17,587 nucleotides of DNA from an uncultured Veillonella sp. (GTDB taxonomy: Bacteria; Bacillota; Negativicutes; Veillonellales; Veillonellaceae), in NCBI RefSeq assembly GCF_934190855.1, contig NZ_CAKPTN010000020.1, positions 1-17,587 on the forward strand, written 5' to 3'. The translations under genes and the position numbers were made by a program. Positions 7,441 through 13,571 of the stretch are shown here, piece after piece. The notes below the pieces were generated by a model that was not told where the DNA came from, searched no databases, and saw nothing but the letters and a program-made list of their open reading frames with translations. Every line of letters starts with the position of its first letter. Position 1 is the stretch's first letter.

Positions 7441-8256
7441 CTATTTTCCTCGCACAGCCTGTTGTATTTCCCGATCAACAACGGTAATTATGTCTCGTTC
7501 AATCTGCTCAGAACTCTTATCTTGATAACCAACACCACTCATCAAGGTATCTCGCCAATCTTCCCGCCCTCTAATTTTAAAACTTATTAGGTACAGAGCC
7601 TTGCTCTTATCTGTTTCACCATTTGGTAAATAGTAAAAGCTAACCTTACGGCCATACACGCTACTTACTAAGGTCTCGTCACCATTAGGTTTATATAGAG
7701 AATATATGTCTCGTAACATACCTACGACACCTGCGCCATTCGATGTTTGATTAAGAAATATAAAATCCCCTTCCTCAAACAAAGGAAGCGTACTATTATC
7801 CTCTTTTCGCATAATCTTAGCATCCATTAGCGCTTTGCGCTCCTCATTATTAGCTACCTGAAATCTATACTTTGCAGCAAGCAGTGCTACCTCACTATTC
7901 AAGCGATCTAAATAAGCCTCTGCATACCTATACTCTGCGTTCGTAACCCGTTGACCACCAGGAATAGGCAACTGAGGAACCTCAACAGAAGCACGCGCAG
8001 TAAAGACAATGCCATTATTCTCATCAAAAAACGTATATTCATAGTGCTTATAAGGCTTTGTAGTAACAACCTCAGAAGCCTGCAATACTAGACGAGGATG
8101 ATACGACGCAAAACGCTTCTCAACCATTGCCTTTATATCATCCGGCGTATACGGCTCAGCATCGAGCGTCGTTAACCGCGAAGAAGTACAACCACCAAAT
8201 ACAACACTACAAACACACACAAAAACCAACAACACAAACCTAACAAACACAGGCAT
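7441..8256 (-). CDS. Lipoprotein of unknown function, paralogue A
   Basis: 271 aa from ATG 8256. An upstream in-frame GTG at 8268 lies almost on top of the GAGAGAGG ribosome site, so it is an unlikely start; a TTG at 8262 is possible. The signal ends in the lipobox VFGGC (C23), predicting a lipoprotein. The mature part parallels the next gene: YTPDDIKAMVEKRFASYHPRLVLQ, FFDENNGIVFTA, LPIPGGQRVTNA, a YKPNGDE block, FYYLPNGETDKSKALYLISF and REDWRDTLMSGVGYQ. It is first in a likely two-gene operon with the paralogue. Function unknown. Confidence 0.83.
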   Translation of the reverse strand: MPVFVRFVLLVFVCVCSVVFGGCTSSRLTTLDAEPYTPDDIKAMVEKRFASYHPRLVLQASEVVTTKPYKHYEYTFFDENNGIVFTARASVEVPQLPIPGGQRVTNAEYRYAEAYLDRLNSEVALLAAKYRFQVANNEERKALMDAKIMRKEDNSTLPLFEEGDFIFLNQTSNGAGVVGMLRDIYSLYKPNGDETLVSSVYGRKVSFYYLPNGETDKSKALYLISFKIRGREDWRDTLMSGVGYQDKSSEQIERDIITVVDREIQQAVRGK

Positions 8257-8328
8257 ACACAACCACACCTCTCTCCCTTCACCAACTTTAGAATGAATAT
8301 GCTAGCATGACTATAATTAGGATTATAT

Positions 8329-8475
8329 TATTATTGATGGGACATCTTTATAGCTAGTGTTTTAAAAAGTGCTATTACCTATTGATGAGCGACTTAGGTC
8401 ACTATGGAGCGAGGAGATAGGTAATAGCACTTTTTAACTAAGTATGCATATAGTTCTCGGGCCCCATCAATAATA
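8329..8475. repeat. Outer inverted repeat enclosing the 8362-8437 palindrome
   Basis: TATTATTGATGGG (8329-8341) and its exact complement CCCATCAATAATA (8463-8475) form a 13-bp inverted repeat about 120 bp apart. The right arm ends one base before the sfsA stop codon. The inner 21-bp stem palindrome is nested within it, so this is a double palindrome between sfsA and the lipoprotein operon. Confidence 0.65.
8362..8437 (-). terminator. Conserved-loop palindrome/terminator after sfsA
   Basis: A perfect 21-bp stem joins 8362-8382 and 8417-8437 (TTAAAAAGTGC.../...GCACTTTTTAA). The T-run lies inside and after the right arm on both strands. The loop, on the minus strand, contains CTCCATAGTGACCTAAGTCG (8409-8390), the same loop core as the elements at 1720-1789 and 2402-2464. 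It begins 39 nt after the sfsA stop. Confidence 0.8.
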
Positions 8476-8476
8476 G

Positions 8477-9640
8477 CTATCTATTAACTAGTTCATCCAG
8501 CATATTCATTCTATAATGTTCCACTACATCCATGAACGCTTTGTTATGAATAGGATTTTCCGTCATCCCAAATAGGTGGCTTTTACAGTCGCAGTCGGAG
8601 GATCCAAATTTAGGCACGTCCCATTCGGCAACGCCACGGACCGCATCAGCGAGAGCGCATTCCGCATCATCCCAGCTAGTTCGAATCGGCAGGCCTGCTA
8701 TCATTTCACAGTGACCGCGGAAATAGTCTAGATGCCAATGCATTTTCTTTCGTTTTCGTTTATGGCGCTCAATGCGTTTCGTTAAATTCGCCTTCGCAGA
8801 GCCTACGTACATATAGTAGCCCTCTTTGAAATGCATCATCCCTTTAGAGCCGATTTCAAGATCAAGATCGTGGTCGAGGTGCATGACCATCACATACACG
8901 CCACTATCGTGAGCCTCTGTATCAAGAACACTGCTCGGATAGGAACATTCATGGGTTACAGTAGGCATGGTAAAAGTCTCATCCCACGCCACAGCAACGG
9001 CTTTCCAGTCTAAAGAAGGGGCTACCTCTTTAAAGGTTTTAGCAAATTCCAAATCGGTATGGTAGTCTGGCAAGAACCACTGCGCTTGGTCCCATTGTAC
9101 GAGGAATAAAACACCTGTATGGTAACCTTCGTTTTGCAATTCTTTCAAATGTAATAAATGCTTACGGCCTCGTTCTGTTATGGCATCAGGGAACATGGCG
9201 CCCGTCTTGGAAAATAGCGTACAAGACTTAACCTCTAACAAGAACTCATCCCCCGCATCATTGGTGAGGAGCAAGTCAAAACGTGATGATGTACCATGTA
9301 GTTTAACCGTATACTCTCGTCTTACGACGCGCCACTCCTCCCAGCCAGGGATGAGTTTATTTTCGATCAAATGCTGCGCTACATCATTACTATAATTTGT
9401 ATCGAGCATAATCACTACGCCATCGCGCTCAATGCCTACCACGCGGTATTTCGTCTTCGCATCAGGCTTATCGTGAGGCACGATGTACATCGTTACTCCT
9501 GTAAATAAAAGTTCCCACATGCGTCCAGGATTTGGCAAATGAGCGAGTACGCTTTCACCATTTAAATCTAAAGTCACCACAAAACGGTTCGGGCGACCTA
9601 TATATGTTGCTTTTAAAATTGTATCGTAAAGGACTTTCAT
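8477..9640 (-). CDS. sfsA: SfsA-like nuclease/DNA-binding protein fused to a GIY-YIG (DUF123) domain
   Basis: 387 aa from ATG 9640, where GGGAG lies 5 nt upstream; the Met at 9652 has no ribosome site. Residues 1-225 are SfsA (sugar fermentation stimulation protein): LPNPGRM at 35-41, SRFDLLL at 119-125 and EVKSCTL at 136-142, the D...EVK pattern of a PD-(D/E)XK-type fold. Residues 245-360 match the DUF123 GIY-YIG family: GVYVMV at 247-252, YYMYVGSA at 275-282, RIERH near 289-293, WHLDYF at 302-307 and FGSSDCDCKSHLF at 345-357. Stand-alone SfsA is about 230-240 aa, so this is a two-domain fusion. SfsA is linked to maltose-gene activation in E. coli and DUF123 to possible endonuclease activity; the combined role is unknown. 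It is divergently oriented from the redox operon. Confidence 0.93.
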   Translation of the reverse strand: MKVLYDTILKATYIGRPNRFVVTLDLNGESVLAHLPNPGRMWELLFTGVTMYIVPHDKPDAKTKYRVVGIERDGVVIMLDTNYSNDVAQHLIENKLIPGWEEWRVVRREYTVKLHGTSSRFDLLLTNDAGDEFLLEVKSCTLFSKTGAMFPDAITERGRKHLLHLKELQNEGYHTGVLFLVQWDQAQWFLPDYHTDLEFAKTFKEVAPSLDWKAVAVAWDETFTMPTVTHECSYPSSVLDTEAHDSGVYVMVMHLDHDLDLEIGSKGMMHFKEGYYMYVGSAKANLTKRIERHKRKRKKMHWHLDYFRGHCEMIAGLPIRTSWDDAECALADAVRGVAEWDVPKFGSSDCDCKSHLFGMTENPIHNKAFMDVVEHYRMNMLDELVNR

Positions 9641-9763
9641 ACTTTCTCCCATATCAAGAATATTCTATGTTTCTATTATACGATATATGCCCTCTATGTT
9701 TCACGTTAAAAGATTATCGTATATAATCATATATACTATTAATAATTAATATTAAAAACTTTC

Positions 9764-9811
9764 AATAATGTAGCCTAGGTTACATTATTACGTGTTAAAA
9801 TAGTTTATACT
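9764..9811 (+). promoter_or_regulatory. Operator palindrome and -10 of the redox operon
   Basis: AATAATGTA (9764-9772), CCTAGG (9774-9779) and TACATTATT (9781-9789) make a 26-bp palindrome with one mismatched pair. Its core, TGTAG-N6-TTACA at 9769-9784, has the 16-bp half-site geometry of CRP/FNR-family operators. A TATACT -10 lies at 9806-9811 with no acceptable -35 at 16-18 bp. If transcription starts 7 nt later (about 9818), the palindrome centre (9776.5) falls at -41.5, the classical class II activator position. The responsible regulator (an FNR/HcpR-type sensor would make sense for a redox operon) is inferred, not shown. This 384-bp gap (9641-10024) also holds the structured leader and a minus-strand TATAAT box for sfsA near 9684. 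Confidence 0.6.
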
Positions 9812-9817
9812 AGGAAC

Positions 9818-10010
9818 ATCGGGTCAGTATTTAATACCCGTACTGATCGTTACGCCGGGTTTTGATGAGGCATCGCCTAGTTGATCTCATCACGCTGTTC
9901 GTATACGTGCGACGCTTTCACAAAACCCTATGGCGTATATATTTTACAAACAAAGAATCACATAGATTAACTAAGTAGTTTTAGCCACTATTCTCCGCAG
10001 AGAGGGCTCG
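9818..10010 (+). ncRNA. Structured 5' leader of the redox operon (candidate cis-regulatory RNA)
   Basis: The leader between the inferred start (about 9818) and the ATG is about 205 nt. ACCCG (9836-9840) can pair with either of two CGGGT copies (9820-9824 or 9856-9860), and TCAGTA/TACTGA (9824-9829 with 9841-9846) competes with the first. GGGTTTTG (9858-9865 region) pairs with CAAAACCC (9921-9928), closing a multibranch structure that contains TGATGAG/CTCATCA (9863-9869 with 9886-9892). A small TCTC-CGCA-GAGA hairpin lies shortly before the ribosome site. I do not recognise a known riboswitch consensus. No U-run terminator is obvious, so any control would more likely act on translation or stability. 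Confidence 0.45.
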
Positions 10011-10024
10011 AGAAAGGATTTAAC

Positions 10025-10981
10025 ATGGCACAAATTGCAACAAATTTACAACGCATTAAAAACGGTCAACGCCGTTATGCAATTACACCTCGCATTCCAG
10101 GAGGTTTCATTCAACCTGAACAATTACAAAAATATATCGACGTAGCTAATGAGTTCGGCGCTGTTCTTAAATTGACTGGCAGCCAACGCATTATGATTAC
10201 GAATTTGAAAGCAGAAGACGTAGATAAAGCTTGGGAAATGCTCGGCATGGAACCAGCGTACACTGTTTCTAACCGCGTGCGCAGCGTAAAAATCTGCCCA
10301 GGTACTACATTCTGTAAACGTGCTAAACAAGATAGCGTACATCTTGGCATGCAAATCGAGCGCAAGTATTTGTCTCAAGAAATGCCAAGCAAAATGAAAA
10401 TCGGCGTGTCCGGTTGTCTTAATTCTTGTACTGAAAGCCGCATGAAAGATGTGGGCATTATCGGTACTGTAGAGGGCTGGAATGTATACGCTGGCGGTAG
10501 CGGCGGTGCTCACCCACGCATCGGCGACCTTATCGCAGAAGTTAAAACTGAAAAAGAAGCTCTTGCATTAGTAGATCGAATTATCGCATACTATAAAGAA
10601 AACGCACAAATCGAACGCATGGGCGAATTCATTGACCGCATTGGTTTAGAGGCTTTCAAAGCAGCTGTATTGGGCGACCTTGAAGGTGCTCCAGCTGAAA
10701 GCAAATCCGAAGAACCAAAAGTGTTCTTGCCTGGTCAAGGTAATGATCCTGAAGTCGAAGCACCTCGCCTCGAAGCAGGTTCCCCTATTACTCCAGACAC
10801 AATCATTCGCGACATCGTGGAAACATATCCAAATGTTGTGCCTGTATTACAAGGCATCGGCATGGGTTGCTTAGGCTGCCCTTCTGCAACAGCTGAGCCA
10901 TTATGGCAAGCCGCAGAAATTCACGGTTTTAATGTATACGATTTAGTAGAGAAATTAGAAACAGCACGAAAAGGAGCTTAA
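10025..10981 (+). CDS. Siroheme/[4Fe-4S] nitrite/sulfite reductase-type protein with C-terminal DUF1858 domain
   Basis: 318 aa. The N-terminal region (about 1-75) is the ferredoxin-like half-domain of nitrite/sulfite reductases. The [4Fe-4S]-siroheme ligand motif is C91-x5-C97 (CPGTTFC) and C131-x3-C135 (GCLNSC). There is only one such module, about half the size of CysI/NirA, as in short reductases of anaerobes. After an acidic linker (about 220-255), residues 257-312 match the DUF1858 / hybrid-cluster-protein-associated redox disulfide domain, with the CxxC pair C282/C285 in GMGCLGCPSA. It probably reduces sulfite or nitrite, or handles sulfur, in the cytoplasm; substrate and donor are not evident. 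AAAGGA lies 6-7 nt before ATG. The next gene starts 1 nt after the stop (translational coupling). Confidence 0.9.
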   Translation: MAQIATNLQRIKNGQRRYAITPRIPGGFIQPEQLQKYIDVANEFGAVLKLTGSQRIMITNLKAEDVDKAWEMLGMEPAYTVSNRVRSVKICPGTTFCKRAKQDSVHLGMQIERKYLSQEMPSKMKIGVSGCLNSCTESRMKDVGIIGTVEGWNVYAGGSGGAHPRIGDLIAEVKTEKEALALVDRIIAYYKENAQIERMGEFIDRIGLEAFKAAVLGDLEGAPAESKSEEPKVFLPGQGNDPEVEAPRLEAGSPITPDTIIRDIVETYPNVVPVLQGIGMGCLGCPSATAEPLWQAAEIHGFNVYDLVEKLETARKGA

Positions 10982-10982
10982 T

Positions 10983-11648
10983 ATGTCCGCATTCTTAGGT
11001 CACATCCATTACTGGTTATATCGTAAAATTCAATTGCTCGTTGAGCGTGAAAACTTGATTTTAGAAAAAACAACTAAAGTTGTTGATGATTTAGCAGAGG
11101 AATTGCACTCCATCTCCGTAGATACTTACGGCGAACCAATCAATCCAAGCATTCCGTTGGAAAACATCATCGACCACGGCAACATCCATGGCTGGTTGGC
11201 TAACCAAATCAACATCGCATCCGTTCGCGAAGCAGCTTTCATCAGAGATTTGCTCGATACTAACTCCGGCGACGAAGCCGTACATGTAGTAACAGCTATT
11301 CTTGATGCATTTGCTGTTCAAGGTCAAGCTTGTGGCGTTGTAGCTCAAGACAACCTTGAAGAACACACTGCACCAGCGATTTACAATGCGTTGCAAAACT
11401 TCTACGTAAATGGCATGCCTTGCGATGGCGGTGACCAAGTGGTTTCTGAAAGCCCAGATGAGTTCACATGGGTTGGTGACCACAGATTACAAGCAGGCTA
11501 CTGGCGTACAGCGGGCGTTGACCCTAAATTCATGGCTGTAGCTTACCAAACATGGTTCGAGGCTTTTGTGAAAGCAATTGATCCAGAGTTTGAACTTGTA
11601 ACGACTGAAGAAAACGGCACACGTTTGTACTCCATTCGTAAAAAATAA
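10983..11648 (+). CDS. Conserved protein of unknown function, partner of the siroheme reductase
   Basis: 221 aa. The ATG is 1 nt after the previous stop, and its AGGAG ribosome site lies inside the preceding gene, so the two are co-transcribed and probably made in a fixed ratio. There is no signal peptide or membrane span. The first 50 residues are helical (FLGHIHYWLYRKIQLLVERENLILEKTTKVVDDL). Several histidines (H8, H10, HGNIHGWL at about 65-72) and two cysteines (about 117 and 146) are scattered through the chain, which could bind metal or cluster, but no standard motif is present. Trp/Tyr-rich segments (TWVGDHRLQAGYWRTAG, YQTWFEAFVKAI) occupy the C-terminal third. I do not recognise the family. 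A terminator follows at 11686-11710. Confidence 0.85.
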   Translation: MSAFLGHIHYWLYRKIQLLVERENLILEKTTKVVDDLAEELHSISVDTYGEPINPSIPLENIIDHGNIHGWLANQINIASVREAAFIRDLLDTNSGDEAVHVVTAILDAFAVQGQACGVVAQDNLEEHTAPAIYNALQNFYVNGMPCDGGDQVVSESPDEFTWVGDHRLQAGYWRTAGVDPKFMAVAYQTWFEAFVKAIDPEFELVTTEENGTRLYSIRKK

Positions 11649-11685
11649 TACAAACTATCCAATATCAGATATATGTACTGAAAGG

Positions 11686-11710
11686 CGAGCGTAATGTACG
11701 CTCGTTTTTT
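11686..11710 (+). terminator. Rho-independent terminator of the redox operon
   Basis: An 8-bp stem (CGAGCGTA 11686-11693, TACGCTCG 11697-11704) with an ATG loop is followed by TTTTTT (11705-11710), 38 nt after the stop codon. The stretch 11711-11834 is AT-rich and I see nothing else in it. Confidence 0.93.
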
Positions 11711-11834
11711 CATACCTAGTATTTAATTATATTCACTAACTCTTACACTCTATTCCTAACATACGTTATGTATGAAATTATAAAATTTTGAATTTTCTAT
11801 CTATTTTTACAAAACTGTAGCTATAAGCACAGAA

Positions 11835-11863
11835 TTGATAAGCAATATCATTTATAATATAAT
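11835..11863 (+). promoter_or_regulatory. Promoter of the cupin gene
   Basis: -35 TTGATA (11835-11840), 17-bp spacer, -10 TATAAT (11858-11863): near-consensus sigma-70-type. The leader is about 77 nt and includes a short AGCTTT/AAAGCT pairing before a consensus AGGAGG ribosome site. Confidence 0.88.
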
Positions 11864-11946
11864 TATAAGGTAATTACACAAGTTAATTTAATTAAGTGAT
11901 AGCGTCAGCTTTCAGAACATAAAAAGCTAGAATTAGGAGGTCTATT

Positions 11947-12234
11947 ATGGCAGGCACAGTTAATCAAGAATTAGGTTTATTATTCCAAGGTCCTAACTAT
12001 GTAATCGTAAAAAAAGGCGGCAAAGCTGGTGAACAAGTTGAAAAACACAATCACCCAGAAGCAAACGTAATCTTTACAGTAGTAAAAGGTAAAGTACAAG
12101 TATTCCTTAACGAAACTGAAGAACACGTACTCGTACCAGGCCAAGTACTAGAATTCAACGGCGACAACTACATCCAAGCAACACTTGTTGAAGACAGCGA
12201 ATTCGTAGTAAACCTTATTCACAAACCTGAATAA
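11947..12234 (+). CDS. Small cupin-domain protein
   Basis: 95 aa, a single cupin barrel. The first cupin motif is visible as EKHNHPEANVIFTVVKGKVQVFL (about residues 32-54; potential metal ligands H34 and H36, with E38), followed by the PGQVLEF turn at about 65-71 and NLIHKPE at the end. Such mini-cupins bind a metal or small molecule; no substrate can be inferred. It is free-standing, with a near-consensus promoter, an AGGAGG ribosome site 7 nt before the ATG and a strong terminator. The sequence favours GAA, GTA and AAA codons, so high expression is plausible. No signal peptide, hence cytoplasmic. Confidence 0.85.
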   Translation: MAGTVNQELGLLFQGPNYVIVKKGGKAGEQVEKHNHPEANVIFTVVKGKVQVFLNETEEHVLVPGQVLEFNGDNYIQATLVEDSEFVVNLIHKPE

Positions 12235-12240
12235 AACACT

Positions 12241-12273
12241 AAAGGACAGTTGAGTTAATCAACTGTCCTTTTT
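12241..12273 (+). terminator. Rho-independent terminator of the cupin gene
   Basis: A 13-bp perfect stem (12241-12253 with 12259-12271) around a GTTAA loop is followed by T residues to 12273. It begins 6 nt after the cupin stop codon. Confidence 0.93.
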
Positions 12274-12274
12274 A

Positions 12275-12322
12275 TATGTACTATCTAATATATGCACTAT
12301 CTAATCTATATATTATCTAATT
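12275..12322. repeat. Three imperfect 16-bp tandem repeats
   Basis: Units at 12275-12290, 12291-12306 and 12307-12322 follow the pattern TATGYACTATCTAATN; the third is more divergent. They lie between the cupin terminator and the 3' end of the convergent hypothetical gene. Probably a slippage-prone spacer. Confidence 0.7.
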
Positions 12323-12334
12323 ACTATCTTTCAA

Positions 12335-12883
12335 CTAGAAGAACACATGATACGCCCTATCAAAGGCATAATGTGCCGCCGTATAAAATGGGTTGCCATA
12401 CTCAAAGGCACCTTCATGCTTTACATTAACATTCATAGCTTTAAGATCTGTTTCTAAGTTACCATCAAAATCATAATACTTAGTCGCCCGAGCAATCCCT
12501 TTTATACCAGACTCTTGCTCTTTATGTTTAACAATAATTGGTTTAGCCTGTTCACGAGAACAATCTTTCAGATTTTCCTTTTTCACAATCGAGCCAAATG
12601 AGTACTCATAATCATAGTCTGCCGTTACAACCCACTCAATAGTCTGTTTCTTTTTATACTCAACGAGATAGACGTTAAATAGCAAAGTATAGTTTGGAGG
12701 ATTATGCTCCACACTTCGCACAGAGTTTAAATCAATAAACATCTCTGATTCGTCGGTTACTGAAGTAGATTTAAAATGCTCAGCATGTTGTAGTTCATAT
12801 AATGATATAACATTAGATGCCTCAGAACCTGTAGACACCTTTTTTGATGATCCAAAGAAATTTTTTACCAAATTTTTTAACAT
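12335..12883 (-). CDS. Hypothetical protein
   Basis: 182 aa. It has no signal peptide or membrane span; the first 25 residues are basic and polar (MLKNLVKNFFGSSKK). The centre contains MFIDLNSVRSVEH...YTLLFNVYLVEYKKKQTIEWVV, alternating strands that recall the ID-x-SV segment of the secreted trio at 1063-2896, but the likeness is short and could be chance. The C-terminus GNPFYTAAHYAFDRAYHVFF is aromatic-rich. Only a weak AGAGAGA ribosome site precedes the ATG. It is convergent with the cupin gene and downstream of the broken nitroreductase gene. Family not recognised. Confidence 0.7.
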   Translation of the reverse strand: MLKNLVKNFFGSSKKVSTGSEASNVISLYELQHAEHFKSTSVTDESEMFIDLNSVRSVEHNPPNYTLLFNVYLVEYKKKQTIEWVVTADYDYEYSFGSIVKKENLKDCSREQAKPIIVKHKEQESGIKGIARATKYYDFDGNLETDLKAMNVNVKHEGAFEYGNPFYTAAHYAFDRAYHVFF

Positions 12884-12962
12884 ATTCTCTCTCTAACATA
12901 CTCTATTCTTTATAATAATACATTATATAAAATATCAGAGCGCTAAAACAATGCCGCATTAT

Positions 12963-13484
12963 TTAAAAGGAATTATAGATTGTAAAGTCGCTTACGTCAA
13001 AGCGTTTTGTATGGCCTGGCGCAGGTACGCAATCTGGGTGTGGGTATCCTATAGGGAATATCGCTACAGGAATGATATTATCTGGCAAAGCATAAGCGTC
13101 TCATACTTTCGCTGGATCAAAATGAGCAATCCACGTTGTTCCTAAGCCTATATCTGCCACGGTAAACATGAGGTGAGAACCTACAATACTAGCGTCTACA
13201 ACACCCATATCCGCATCATCGTATTCCCGTTTCCAACTCACTGTATTATCGTAACAAACAATAATTGCCAACGGCGCATTAAAATGACCATTTGTGCAAT
13301 CTTTTAGTTTATTAAGACTATCTGCCGTATTCAGCACAAGTAAGCGTTGTGGCTGATAATTATGAGCCGTAGGGGCTAACCTCGCTACCTCTAACAAGAT
13401 ATCTAATTTCTCCTGCTCAACGGGCTTTGTATCAAATTTTCGAACTGAATACCGTTCTGTGGCTAATGCTTTAAAATCCTTCAT
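12963..13484 (-). pseudogene. Nitroreductase-family gene interrupted by an in-frame TGA
   Basis: The open part (13101-13484, 127 aa) is an FMN-dependent nitroreductase: RYSVRKF at 11-17 (FMN phosphate contact), NYQPQRLLVL at 42-51, and MGVVDASIVGSHLMFTVADIGLGTTWIAHFDPAKV to the stop. Directly after the TGA (13103-13101) the same frame stays open for 45 more codons to a TAA at 12963-12965 and encodes the expected rest of the family (DAYALPDNIIPVAIFPIGYP...HTKRFDVSDF). The full reading would be about 173 residues, normal for the family. A single C-to-T change in an Arg CGA codon would explain the stop. AGGAG lies 9 nt before the ATG. It may be an inactive gene, a strain variant or a sequencing error. 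The family reduces nitro or quinone compounds with NAD(P)H. Confidence 0.85.
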
Positions 13485-13571
13485 TAGATCTCACTCCTAA
13501 ATGTTATATCAGGCATCATATTTTAATCAGAAAAATCATAAAACCTACTAATTATAAGATTTTAGTATTAT

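Noticed and set aside
9858..9928. Cloverleaf-like region, possible tRNA
   Set aside because: It has an 8-bp closing stem but no proper T-loop, D-loop or anticodon arm spacing and no CCA-like end, so a leader RNA structure is the better reading.
13101..13103. TGA in the nitroreductase gene read as selenocysteine
   Set aside because: No stable hairpin with the usual SECIS features follows it, and an Arg or other non-Cys residue is expected at this position in the family.
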